Assembly (NCBI GenBank): GCA_014529385.2
Contig: CM043952.1
Location: 55,014,119-55,078,118, forward strand
Source: Adiantum capillus-veneris
Lineage: Eukaryota > Streptophyta > Polypodiopsida > Polypodiales > Pteridaceae
Direction: 5' to 3'
DNA: 64,000 bases
Shown: one piece after another, positions 10,895-22,356 of the stretch
Position numbering within the stretch: the stretch's first letter is position 1
How the letters are laid out: each line of letters opens with the position of its first letter
Notes under the pieces: generated by a model
What the model saw: the letters and a program-made list of their open reading frames with translations, nothing else
Told to the model about the DNA's origin: nothing
The model's database searches: none
Position numbers and translations under genes: made by a program

Positions 10895-12125
10895 AATGAT
10901 TGGGATGCCCATGAAACTTTACAGGGGCAAGGATTAGTGTGCTTTTTCCACCCCTACAAATTTTCATGGCCATTTGCTCCCATCGCGTCGGTCCAGGGTG
11001 GCACAATTGCCAATTTTTTGGCTTTGGGCTCGCTAAGGGCCCAATGGTAAAAAAACTAGCGATTGTGTCACTGTAGACCATCAAGACGGATTGCGATGCC
11101 CATGAAACTTTGCAGAGGTGGAGATTAATGTGCTTTTCACACACCTGTAAAGTTTCATGGCCATCCCCTCTCGTTTCATTTTTCTAGGGTGGCACAATCG
11201 TCAATTTTTTGGCTTTGGACTCGCCAAGGGCCCAATGGTCAGAACACTCACAATTGTGCCGCCCTAGACTATTGAGACAGATTGGGATGGCCATGAAACT
11301 TTGCAAGGGCAATAATTAGTATGTTTTCCCCATACATGCAAATCTTTATGGCTACCCGCTCTTGTCTCGTTGCTCCAGGGTGGCACAATCGCCAATTTTT
11401 TGGCTTTGGACTCGCCAATGGCCTCATGGTCAAAAAGCTGGCGATTGTGCCATCGTAGAGCAATGAGACGGATTGGGATTCCCTTGGTATTTTGCAGGGA
11501 AGGGTATTATTGTGCTTTTCCCACCTCTACAAAGTTTCATGGCTATCCAATCCCATCTGCTCGGTCTAGGGTGGCACAATCGTCATTTTTTTGGCTTTAG
11601 ACTTGAAAGGGTCCAATGGTCAAAATACTGACAATTATGCTGCCGTAGACCGTCGAGATGGATTGGGATGCCCATGAAACTTTGCAAGGGTGGATATAGT
11701 GTGATTTTTCCACCCCTACAAAGTGTCATGGCCATCTACTCTCATTTTGTCGGTCCAAGGTGGCACAATCGCCTACTTTTTGTCTTTGGGCTCGCCAAGG
11801 ACCCAATGGGTAAAAAAATGGCAATTGTGCCGTCATAGATCATCAAGATAGATTGTGTTGCCCATGAAACTTTTTACGGGTAGTGATTAATGTGCTTTCC
11901 CCACCCCTGCAAAGTTTCATGGCGATCCGCTCCCATCTGGTTGGTCCAAGGTGGCACAATCACCAATTTTTTGGCTTTGGGCTCGCCAAGGGCCCAATGG
12001 TCAAAAAACTGATGATTGTGCCATCGTAAACCACCGAGACGGATTGCGATGGCCATGAAAATTTTATAGGGTGGAGATTAATGTGATTTCCCTACCCCTG
12101 CAAAGTTTCATGGCCATCCGTCTCA
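10895..12125. repeat. Satellite array, block 3
   Basis: Six to seven further monomers of the 190-bp alternating inverted satellite, with phase markers near 10,910, 11,100, 11,290, 11,673, 11,868 and 12,055. The array stops abruptly inside a half-monomer at about 12,120, where a different repeat begins. Confidence 0.92.
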
Positions 12126-12830
12126 TGACTAGAACTAATGAACAACATAAATTAGAACACGACGACTATAATCATACACATTTTGCAAAGGTAAAACTGA
12201 ATCAAGCAAAACATTGTAATTACACTCATAAAGAGACATCGAACATTGTAATTACACTCATAAAGAGACATCGAACAAGGATGTTTTACAATTGAATTGC
12301 AAAACCTAGAACATGTGTTGTCTACAATCATAAGGACAAATTGTACAAAACTGTGGTATAAGTGAACACCCTAAACAATAATGAGATGACTATAATCATA
12401 GGGACAAAGTTTGTAGAGGTTTGGTACAAATGGACTGCAATAAGTAGACATGGCAATTACGCTCAACGAGACACATTGTAAAAAAAGTGAACTGCAAAAA
12501 TTAAAACATGGTGACTACAATTACAAGGACATATTGTACAAAGGTGTGATGTGGGTGAACTCATACTCAAACCAAACAATTACAATCATAAAGACAATTT
12601 TTGCAAAGTTTGGGTACAAATGAAAAACATAAAGTAAAACATAGAAACTATGTTCATGTAAGAATCATCGTACAAAAGTGGGGTACAAGTGAACTGCAAA
12701 CACTAGAACATGGCGACTACAATCATAAGGACACATCCTACAACGACAAAGTGCAAATCGACTACATAAGATAGAACATGGTGACTATAACCATATAGTA
12801 AATGCAACAAATACAAAAATATATACAAGT
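12126..12830. repeat. Degenerate minisatellite, unit about 70-80 bp
   Basis: Successive units share the blocks GAACATGGTGACTAC, AATCATAAGGACA, TTGTACAAA and TACAAGTGAACTGCAA, with strong divergence. At 12,206-12,278 a segment of about 37 bp (AACATTGTAATTACACTC plus CATAAAGAGACATCG) is duplicated exactly or nearly so. No coding frame was seen. It may be the subterminal repeat of a transposon whose ends I did not find. Confidence 0.75.
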
Positions 12831-12833
12831 AAA

Positions 12834-13169
12834 TCAATCTGAATCAGAGTCTAAAGCTACATGCTCTATGTACAGTGTGAGTTGCACCCTAGCACGGGGG
12901 GCCTGCACTACTCTCTGTGCTATGGTGCACTGACTACCAAGTGCTGCACTCTGCTCAGTGCAAGTCTCAGCAGCTACTGCTGAAGACTCTCTGACCTCCA
13001 CCCAAGCTTCCCCTTGGCATCCTCGTAGAGCTAGAGGAGATCGAGGCTTTGTTTCACATTGATGCCATCGTTGGAGAGCATTATAATGGCATACATTTAT
13101 TGTTGTCTTACAAAATGCTGATATTCCTCCCTTATCTACATGGATAGCTCCTTGATTGTGTGTTTCCAT
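12834..13169 (-). CDS. Hypothetical ORF, 111 codons, possibly a transposon remnant
   Basis: The frame runs on the minus strand next to the minisatellite. Its composition is more protein-like than its surroundings: a Ser/Ala/Glu-rich stretch (ESSAVAAETCTEQSAALGSQ) and an acidic end (LDSDSD). No domain is recognised. The minisatellite on one side and the palindrome array (13,798-14,350) on the other suggest a decayed DNA transposon gene, but terminal inverted repeats and a target duplication were not identified. It may be chance. Confidence 0.2.
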   Translation of the reverse strand: METHNQGAIHVDKGGISAFCKTTINVCHYNALQRWHQCETKPRSPLALRGCQGEAWVEVRESSAVAAETCTEQSAALGSQCTIAQRVVQAPRARVQLTLYIEHVALDSDSD

Positions 13170-13797
13170 GTCTTTTGGTACAAGTCGATGCGACTTTGGA
13201 AGTTATTAAGCTTGTGAAGCCAAGCTACTTAATATGCCATTGCAAGTAAACTAAATAACTATGTGTGATGTCTTGCTACTTCCAAATAACATGATCACCC
13301 CAACAACAATAAGAAATTAACTCGTATACTCCCTATATGTATTATCACCATCCAAAATGGTATCAATGTATCCTTATAACTCCAATACTAAGTACATTTC
13401 ATACATCCAAATTGGTATCAATGTATCCCTATACCTTCAATATTACATACACCCTCGGTTTTTTTCTAACATTGCCCCACCCCCCCCCACAACACAACCA
13501 TAGACACGTCCGCACAAGAGAGAAAGAGAGCCAGCTTTTGTGAACTTCTATCCACACACACATGAGAGAGAGAGGCACATTTTGTGCATGTGTCAGCAAA
13601 GAGAGTGTGGAAGCCAACCTCCTACAAGGGAATCCGTAGACGTGGCATGTCACCGTGTATCTATTGTCGCTCTGTCGGGGGCCCCTCTGCAGATTGGAGC
13701 GATGGCAACCATTAAGGTGTAAGTAAAGATGAGCTCGATCCTTCGAGATCAAGTTTTGCCCTTAACATTTAAAAGAGAATTTTTTTTCTTTTTATTT

Positions 13798-14350
13798 CAT
13801 GAACTCGCCGAGTTACTTGGCACACCACGTAACTCACTGGGTTAAATGCCATGCAAACCATTGGAGAAGTGTCCACGTAACTCGGTGAGTTACGTGGTGC
13901 TAATGTAGCTTGACGAGTTATGTGGCGCCCACGTATCTTGGCGTGTTACGTGGACAATTGACGTGTAAACCACGACAATGTCGACAATCCTTTTATGCAG
14001 GTTGCCACGTAAAGCTATGTGGCATGCGTACTCGACAAGTCGTCAACATTGCCATGTAACTCGCCAAGTCACGTGGCATCTTGCGTGCGCTTTGCCACAT
14101 AACTCGGCGAGTTACATGGCTTATCTTCTTGGCAATGCCATATAACTGGCCGAGTTACGTGGCATATCTGCTTGGCAATGCCAAGTAACTCGATGAGTTA
14201 TGTGGCAATGCCGCATTGACATATGCGTGGAATGACCACGTCACTTGACAAGTTACGTAGCATTGCCAAGCAGTAACTCCCCCAGTTCTAGAATTATTCC
14301 ACGCGTCATAACCTCATGCTTTGGGAGCAAGGGTAACTCAACGAGTTAGC
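13798..14350. repeat. Array of about 12 palindromes with ACGT cores
   Basis: A palindrome of about 25-28 bp with consensus GCCACGTAACTCG then CGAGTTACGTGGC recurs about every 35-60 bp. Well-preserved copies lie near 13,872-13,898, 14,049-14,079, 14,092-14,121, 14,136-14,166 and 14,178-14,208, with half-sites between. Every copy is dyad-symmetric and contains ACGTAAC/GTTACGT, close to plant bZIP/bHLH core sites. Spacers differ from copy to copy. Known parallels are subterminal repeats of CACTA or Mutator-type transposons that bind transposase; a regulatory cluster is the alternative. Confidence 0.8.
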
Positions 14351-16259
14351 CGTGTTGTGGATGTCACGGTTGGGTGTGGACTGTGGGAAGTGGATACGCT
14401 CTATCTTGCATACACCCCATTGAGGTTGTGGATTTGAAGCTATGGATTCTACATTGGGTGTTGGCTGAGGATTTTCTATGGTGTGAGTGGTGGTGGTGAC
14501 ATGGATGTGCGTAGTGGTCTGCTCTTGTGTATTGTTCATTTGGTGCAAGATATGGGTACATGCTCATTTGGACTCAAAAGGATCTTCTAGAATGTGCAAA
14601 TGAGAAATGAGCTTCAAGTTGTGACCTTTCACTTATATAGTACTTAAAGTTTTTTTTAAAAGTAAAAATTTAATAAAACTAATTAAAAATTAAAAACCTC
14701 CAATATAGATGAAACTTCACGCACGGAACCACTTGGGGAGTCAATAAATCATTTGGCATTACAATGCATGTTTACAATAGAAATGGTCAGTTTCAAAAAT
14801 TAATTAGTTTTCTAACAATGCCTACCATTTCATCGGCTTGTCTCCAACCATCACCAGAATTTATCTTTTGCACTCGAAGCATGATATGATTGTGATCGCT
14901 TGATGCTAACCACGTTCTCTATTCTGCATTTCAAACTTCTTTGCACTCTAGTTTTATTTCTCTCTCCCCCCGCTAAAACTCTGTAGAACCAATTGAACAG
15001 CTCATGTAGGGCATTGCTCCTTTTTCTTCCACCTCCATGATGTGTATTTTTGAAATACATTGCTTTTGTCTAATATTTTGAGCGCTCCATTCCTTGACTA
15101 CTCCAGATGCCTAATGAACCATATGTGTCGAGAAAAAATGCACCATGTGCAAAAAGAATGTGTTGGAAAAAAAAATCAATTTAAGCATAGATGCATTTTG
15201 ACTATAGAGACCAACTGTTCAACCCACCATGTAATGTGTTATGTGTGTTTCCCCCCAGGCATCAACCATTTGTGCTGTGAAACAATTGATTACAAACTTC
15301 AAGGTGGATATCTCATCAGAAGTTAGATTTCCCTTTTCAAGCAGACAAACAATATCATCACAACAGACTACCACACACGACCACGCTTAATTTCAAGGGC
15401 TGCTTCGTTACCTTTGTAGGTAGTAATGTCACACACCGTTTTCCACAATTAAAACTTAGTGGGACTTTGGGAGTCAGACGCGTCTGAAAGAAAATGCATA
15501 GCTTTACTATAGCCCATACATATTTTATTAGGGCGATCTCGTGTTCTTCCAAATGCCTTCTTGTCCTTTGATAGCTCAATTGCACCACCATCTAGATCAA
15601 CACTCTATAGAATAGTCTCGAGTTCTCTTAACACTCTTCTCTTCTCTCTACAGGCTTCATATTCCAAGCATAATTAATATGGAGCATTAACAACTTGTCG
15701 AGAATTTATAGACGGGCATGAAGGATGTACACATGCATATTTATTAGTGGAATCGGTAGAATAGGATCCCAATTTGGATCGTCCATGTTTCGATTAGAGG
15801 GTACACTTTGATCACAATTGAGGATACCTTGAAACCATTGTTGAGGTGATTTTGATTTGTTTATCACAAACTTTGTCACATTTACAAGCAATTTCCAAGG
15901 TGATTTAGATGTAGGGTTTGTGATTTCCCTATCATAAATGCTCTTAAGCTTTCAAAACATCTTTAGGAAGAGAGTTGGTGACAACATAAACACTCTGTGA
16001 GAAGATAAACACTTTTTTACAAAGTGTTTGTGACTTTCATCATGAACTCTCACAATTAGAGGTTTTGTACCTTCCTGACTAGACTATAATTTTTTTGGCA
16101 ACGCACAGCCCATTTGCATCAACTACCATTTGCATCAACTACAAAGACTTAACACTTAGCTGAGAGATAGATATCTCAATCAAATGGGCCCACGTCATCC
16201 TCGCTATGCACAATATCTATTTACAAAAACTTAAATTTACTCTTTGGAATCACACACTG
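14351..16259. other. Spacer, no gene recognised
   Basis: Several short frames on the minus strand (for example 14,306-14,548, 14,851-15,060 and 15,358-15,591) carry no recognisable domain. One is His/Thr-rich from a simple-sequence bias. A 16-base direct repeat (CATTTGCATCAACTA with flanking base) is near 16,110-16,142. I see no promoter or exon structure worth calling. Confidence 0.4.
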
Positions 16260-17360
16260 TCTCGAATAAGACCTCTTGATTGTAATAAAGTTAAAGCGCT
16301 TGATGATTAAATTAAAATGTGAGCTTAGACATTTGTTAAGCTAATTTAAACTAAAACAAAGTTATTTAATGTAAAACACAAATCTTAAGTCTTAAACATA
16401 AACTTAAACTCAAATACAAACTTAAAATGTAAATGAAATGTTGAAGTTATGACAATTCTAAACCTTTGATGCAGACTTAAACTAAACCTTATTTATCTAA
16501 AACAAAAACTAAAACTCAACCTGTAAACATAAAACAAAAGTGCAAACTAAAACCACCAACCTGTAAACTTAAGCTCAAATAGTAAAACCTAAAATGCAAG
16601 CGCAAGCTTATACAATGGAAACCTAAACTCCAAAAAGAAAAACTAAATCGGACACTCAAAACGTACCCTAAACCTACAACACAAATCTAAACTAAAATTC
16701 CAAACTTACATAAAAATATTGTAAATATAGATCACAATGCAAGTCTAAAACACAAATTTAAAACGTAAATAGAAACCTAAAATGCAAATCTAAAATGAAC
16801 ACTCAAACGCAAGGCCAAACCTACAATGCAAATTTAAACTGAAATCAGCAAACCTAAAACAGACACTTAAAATGCACCATAAATCCACTACTCAAATTTA
16901 AAACATACGGAAAACTTTTTTTTTTTTTTAAAGCAAAACTCACAATTGTGAGTGAACTATATTGAACAGCCCAAAAAATTACAAGGTCTTGTCATGCTCT
17001 TGTTAAGCCATGACATCATCCAGGGACCATACTTACATCGGCTATCAGAGCAACCACCCCTACCAACCCGTCCCCTCCTCCTTGATACACAAGGTCTATA
17101 ATCTTGTTATTCTGAGATCTTTTATTTATCGATGACTAAGATTTGCCCCCATCCTAGGCATTCCATCCGCAAGCTTGCATCCTAAAATCCAAACCTACGA
17201 TTAACATTTTACGTAAAATAAACACATAATGCAAATCTTAACACAAAACCTAAAACTATAATGCAAACTTAAATGCAAAACCTAAACTTGAAATTCAAAG
17301 AAAATTAAGAATACATTTTTAAAACTAAACCTTAAGATTAATTTAAAGCACAAACCTTCA
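16260..17360. repeat. A-rich degenerate repeat field (AAACCTAAA-like)
   Basis: For about 1.1 kb the plus strand is dominated by variations of AAAC(C/T)TAAA, AATGCAAA and CTTAAACT at irregular spacing, with a few exact AAACCTAAA words. An unrelated insert at about 16,915-17,200 breaks it (it includes CACAATTGTGAGTG). The pattern looks like a strongly mutated simple repeat. It is not a clean telomeric (AAACCCT)n tract. Confidence 0.6.
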
Positions 17361-17639
17361 ACCTGTGTCTATTGTTCGAAAATAGGTTTATTCTTTTGCC
17401 AATTAGGTCTTCCCAATCTTAGAAAAATAAAAATTATTTCAAAACATATTAAGTGCATAAGTGAAGGGTGAGTTTAGGAAATGAAAAGACACATGAAAGT
17501 GGAAAGTCAAAAGACATATGAAGGAGAAAAGTCAAAAAGCATATGAAGGTGAAAAGTAAAAAAACCTTTTGTGTCCATATATAAAGAGATGTTTCTTTTC
17601 TCTTTTATTTTTTCTTTAGCATTTTCTTTTCTTCAAAGT

Positions 17640-17674
<35 letters not shown>

Positions 17675-17952
17675 ATGTTGTATCCATCCTTCTTAACTAA
17701 TATTGTTGCAAATCTACGTGCTTTGTCATTGCCCGTTGCTATGTGCTATAGACTAGCGCAACATTTTTGTTGTTATTTAGAGAATATTTGAATTAGGAAT
17801 ACCTTTTAATTTTTTTGAAGCCATTAGGAATAAACTTAAGCTACTCTCGCTAATTTGCATTTAAAAAAAAAAAGAATTGACAATGACGATAAAGATCATT
17901 AATCATCTCCAATCAATGATTGGCAATGATTGCCAATCAATCACTACTAGTC
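17361..17952. other. Host flank of the transposon nest
   Basis: No gene is recognised. It includes a repeat of the phrase AAGGTGAAAAGT with variants (17,490-17,560) and a (CT)15 tract at 17,642-17,671. The last 60 bases before the nest are rich in CAATGATTG and CCAATCA words that continue on the other side of the nest at 40,032-40,044 and 61,754 onward. Confidence 0.5.
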
Positions 17953-17957
17953 ATCGG

Positions 17958-18169
17958 TGTTGGGGTAAAGGCGGTGTGCCTTTGCCTTGGGCCAAACGTT
18001 CGATGTTCGGCCGCTCACTGAACACACTAACCTTATTCTTGATATACCAAAGAATAAGGAGCTCCTCACATCTTAGAGACTTGCTCCACCCACACATTAC
18101 AGTCTCTCCTCTTCTCTCTCCTACATCGCACCATGCACATATGTATTCCGTGCACCACACTCTGTTTCA
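17958..18169 (+). repeat. Copia 5' LTR (212 bp)
   Basis: It runs from TGTTGGGG to GTTTCA and aligns with the 3' LTR apart from two insertions in the latter. It is followed by GGTATCAAATC at 18,173-18,183, a mutated form of the usual initiator-Met tRNA primer-binding sequence (TGGTATCAGAGC). Confidence 0.85.
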
Positions 18170-20160
18170 ATAGGTATCAAATCTGAGGCTAAGCTTGTGT
18201 ACACATTATTGGTTTGTGAGCGGTTTTGCTCGTATACACGGAAGCTTCTACGTCAACATTTTGTGTATGCAGATTGCAATGCAAGAGAAGCCCAGACTTC
18301 AAATCTGAGCTTAGGCATGTGTATTTAGCTTATGTAGAGCTTGTGTAGCAAACCATTGTTGATTTTTGCAGAGAAGAAGCAAGAGCAAGAAGTGTTGTAA
18401 CTCTTTTTCTTTTTTTTGCCTTTCGAAACACCGTTTTATGTATATCTTTGTCATACAAAGTTGGATAGATATGATCCATGAGTCTAGCTTGGGGTTTTGG
18501 CATGTTCTAGATGTAATGATGATGTCCGTTTTTTAAAATTCTAATCAAAATTACACCAAGTATAATCGCAGTAAGTTTGTGTTGTGTTTTTGGGCAATGG
18601 TTGTTTTGGCATATCTCTCACACTTAGACTCGGATTTATATGATCTAGTAGTCTATCTAGAGTTTTGGCACATTTCATACTCGAATTTATATGAACTAGT
18701 AATCTATCCTAGGGTTTTGGCACATTCCACTGGTCATATCAGAATTCTGAAATTCTGAGCTCTAGATTTCTTGTAGCAACCTACAACAATCTCAACATAT
18801 ACAAGTTAATTGGTAGTTTGGATTCCTACATTGCAGAGCATTATGCGGCTTGCATCTCTAGCTATGTATATCACATTGCGGTGCTATTTGAGAGAGAATT
18901 TACCTTTATTTCATTGTATAAGTGATGCTTTGGGATACGACTTTTAGATCGTTACACATACGAATGCAGTTTTGTACGCATTGTCGCTGTGTGGGTTTTT
19001 CTTCAGAGATATTTATGCATATGATTTTGTCTGAATTTTCTATGTATGCATATGTGGATAAGGATTGAGCTTATTACAACTCATAAATGACAAGTTCACA
19101 GGTATACAAGTGTTTTGGACAAGTGGAGTTATTCATAGCGCTACTCGTGCAAGAGTGAGATCCATTGCCATGCTTATGGTAGATGTATGCCATATGTGGA
19201 TTTGCGATTGAGACCAATTGGTCTTAGACAGGTTTATGCGTTTTTTGATTACAACCCACAGGTTTTATTTTTCTTCTCTCCATTTTGATTGGAGAGCATC
19301 ACTTTTGACTTGGTCTATGATATTTTTGAATGAAAGATTGAGTCTTTGTTTTTGCACATTAACATCATACGGCTTCATTGATGCATTTTACGCATTGTTT
19401 GTGTTGTTTATTTATGGTTAAGATTATTTGAGATTATACTCAATTTACAAGGAAAACTCTCTTATATTTTTCCAGTTTTTTATCATACTTTAAGCGTATA
19501 TGTAGTTTTACTCTCAGATGGTTTAGTGGTTGAGTTTTGACTCCCACTTTGATAGGTTTTGTCAGCTTGGGCACAATTTAGTGTTCTTGTACCCACGCTC
19601 GCAAAAGTGAGAGTTGCATATGCTCGTGTGGCTACAAATTATAGACATTCACACGCTTTATAGGTTTTTGGCACATTTTTCTAGGAAGTTTTATTGTGGA
19701 ATGTGTTTTGAGCATGTTTGCTCACTACTTTAGTACAGGTTATGCACTTTACACTCGATTTAGCTATTTGTTTCAGATTATATGCCTGCAAATAGCAAAT
19801 TATGGAGATATTTTATGCACATGTGAGCATTGATTTTTATGCGATTGATCATGGTTTTCATGATTGTGTAGTGGTTGAGTTATCTCCCACTTTGTTGCTA
19901 GTTTGCCATAGTCTATGGTTGAGATTTTGCTTTAGGTTTTTGCTCACTTTACAAGGGAGACTCTTCTTATTTTGTCCCAAAACTTTTCACCATACTTTGG
20001 CTTCTTAACATCCATATAGCAGATATGTGTGATAATTCGAGTCGGTAATGTGATGACTTTTGAGAGACAGCGGTCTTGTAGTTGCTGATATATGCGATGT
20101 TGGCATTGTGGTCATGTGGGGCACATTAGGCGCTACCATGATAAAAAAACACCATGCTAG
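18170..20160 (+). pseudogene. Decayed copia 5' leader and Gag with zinc knuckle
   Basis: Most of the region has no long frame. At 20,095-20,148 the plus strand reads RCWHCGHVGHIRRYHDK, which matches a CX2CX4HX4C Gag nucleic-acid-binding knuckle with the last Cys replaced by His. Upstream, two diverged copies of a segment containing GTGGTTGAGTT and CTCCCACTTTG (near 19,527 and 19,869) suggest an internal duplication. In copia elements Gag packages the RNA; here it is a relic. Confidence 0.55.
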
Positions 20161-20301
20161 AATATACTACCATCAACACACTTGAGCTACCCGACCATAT
20201 GTGGCTCTCCATCTTCTTTATTTGCTATAAATTTATCCACCTATGAATGTACCAATGGAATGCCTATATTGCACAATTATTGTCACGTTTGGAGAGATTA
20301 A

Positions 20302-20419
20302 TGTACCTATGAATGGGTTGACACATACCTCAAAATGATCAACCTCATCTCTTATATTGGTGTACCTATGAATGGGTTGACACATACCTCAAAATGATCA
20401 ACCTCATCTCTTACATCAA
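20302..20419. repeat. 59-bp tandem duplication
   Basis: TGTACCTATGAATGGGTTGA at 20,302 recurs at 20,361, and the rest of the 59-bp unit is nearly identical (CTTATAT against CTTACAT at the end). It lies between the Gag and protease remnants of the copia element. Confidence 0.9.
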
Positions 20420-20513
20420 CCCTAAGAGTTGTGAGTACACTAGTGAGAGCAGTGGCTTCCTATACCAGTGAGATGGTGATGTCACATTTACCTTTAGCAT
20501 TCCTTCTACCTAC

Positions 20514-20940
20514 ATGTCTTCTAGAGGTGACACTTCTCCCCATTGGTTGCTAGATGAGGATGCATTTTTCCATGTCACACCACATTGTGAGTGGTTCAAC
20601 ACATTCTCTAGTGGGAGCTTTGGTTGTGTACACTTGGCCAATGGTTCAGTGTTTAACATTGCAAGTGTAGGACATGTTTGCTTGTCATTGTCCAGTGGTG
20701 CATCCTATACGTTAAGACATGTGCACTATGTTCCTCAGCTGAGATAGAGCTTGATCTCTGGGAGATGCATTGTAGATCATTACTTATTGCCAAGGGAGCC
20801 CGGCGGTGGCTTGGTATATCCTACGCATGTACTTGAGGTTCGCGATGACATAGTTTCGGTTTTGTTGCTGACATGCATTGAGCAAGAGACGAGACATGTC
20901 TCCTTCATAGGTGAGCTTCACCATGCTCACAAGACATAGA
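20514..20940 (+). pseudogene. Copia protease / GAG-pre-integrase fragment
   Basis: Residues 10-77 of the frame at 20,514 read as copia Pol. WLLDEDAFFHVTPH corresponds to the protease active-site region, where families have WLLDSGASFHVT, so Asp is kept but Ser-Gly is replaced by Glu-Asp. GCVHLANGSVFNI and the closing YTLRHVHYVPQLR are the usual lead-in to GAG-pre-integrase. A stop follows at about 20,745, and a second frame (20,751-20,939) continues with LISG, where LISVGQL is expected. It is a clear homolog but non-functional. Confidence 0.75.
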
Positions 20941-21120
20941 ATTTAGCTATGCAAGATGGGTCAGTAGACTCTGTAGCGACACAGGTAGAGCAACAGTGCT
21001 TTAGTGAGACATAACAGGTGTTGTCAGAGTTGTGCAGGTAGAGGTGCTCGAGTCTACTCCCTAGAGACACAGGCAGAGATGATGGGCATGGAGTTCTATA
21101 ATATGCTCATGCTAGAGGCT

Positions 21121-21253
21121 GATGAGTTTGATGCTAGGATCTTCTACTTGTGTGCTTATAGCCATTCGTGGCTGGCACACGGTGTTTTGGCAATTTCCCA
21201 GCCTCTGACATGTGCGGCAAAGTGCACATTTTTGGTGCCGCTATACCGGGGAG
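21121..21253 (+). repeat. Gypsy 5' LTR end remnant and putative primer-binding site
   Basis: Positions 21,121-21,232 match 38,956-39,058 at about 80 percent by eye, including GCCATTCGTGGCTGGCACAC against GCCATTCATGGCTCACACAC and GGTGTTTTGGCAA in both. Next comes TTTGGTGCCGCTATACCGGG (about 21,234-21,253), a mutated form of the TTGGCGCCGTTGCCGGGG primer site known from Athila/Tat gypsy elements. The identity of this repeat as the LTR end is inferred. Confidence 0.5.
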
Positions 21254-21828
21254 TGCCTTGCAGTAAGTTTGAGGAGCACTCAGTGCTACCTCTTGAATCT
21301 ATCCACTTTTGTCAATGGTGGTTCTGTCTGAGTTTGTGTAGATATGTTAGTGGTTGTAAGGTGCGGGTTTAACACAATTTGTTAGCTCTGTTAAGTGATG
21401 TAGTGTACATGTTTTGTTAGATCTGTAATGTGCAGGTGTTAGCAAATCTATTAGTTAGTGTAAATTTGTAATGTAGAGTAGACAGTAAGTAGATTGAGTA
21501 CTCTATGAGTGAGCAGTTTTGCTGTGTTAGGAAGTGTAGACAGTGTGTAGTAGTTAGTGTAGACAATGTGTAGTGCTGTGTTAGACAGTGTGAGAGTAGA
21601 GGTAATTAGCGTTAATTAGTTATGTTAACTGTAAGGAGGTTAGACAGAGCTGCTAGGAGTTGCTATGTGCGCATGTGAGCTCGGCGTCTACACGCTCGAA
21701 AAATTAAGGACCAAAAAGAAAATTCAAAACAATAAAAAAAAATTTAAAAGGAAGGATCGGGATCATTCCCACAAGCCCCAAGCCCGAGACCAAGCCCAGT
21801 TCTCAGTCTTATGATATAGTTTACACAC

Positions 21829-21890
<62 letters not shown>

Positions 21891-22356
21891 ACTAAGACCT
21901 CAAGTGAAAGGAGGGCATGTGAGACAAGTTCCTCAAGTCCACCATTCCCTTCACACTCACCCTTTGGACTTACTAATTCTAGCCTTCTCTCCGACTAGGA
22001 AAAGACTATTTTTAAGATTTGAGGGCTTTACGTGAGGATTGTAAAGCACGGTATAGACGCTTGTTTTGAGCTATCACACACCATATTCCAGGGCTTGTTA
22101 GAAAAAAGGACCTAAAAAACAAAAAAATCAAGAGTAAACTTGGGTTGCAAACGCCCAAAAAACTAGGTGAGCGGCCTTCACGGGCACTCACCACCACTTC
22201 TACAGTATTGAGGTCTCATGCACCTACACTCTGGTTGAGTGCTAGAGGATGATCACATAGAGAGTGTCTCCATTTATGCAGGCACACATTATTCCTCCAC
22301 ATTAGGCTCTAGGCCCTCAGCGAGAACCCAAGGTAGTATCACTCTGGACCCACACA
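21254..22356 (+). other. Gypsy 5' leader / decayed gag, no frame recognised
   Basis: It holds repeated GTTAG and GTAGACAGTG words (21,370-21,620) and a (TA)n tract at 21,831-21,887, with no convincing domain before the zinc-knuckle region. Confidence 0.4.
21831..21887. repeat. (TA)n microsatellite
   Basis: About 27 TA dinucleotides. Confidence 0.95.

Noticed and set aside
13798-14350. CRISPR-like array of palindromic repeats
   Set aside because: Spacing is irregular, the repeats are diverged, no cas genes exist and the DNA is plant nuclear.
16915-17000. Operator- or promoter-like palindrome CTCACAATTGTGAG
   Set aside because: Short palindromes in AT-rich DNA arise often, and no gene is near.
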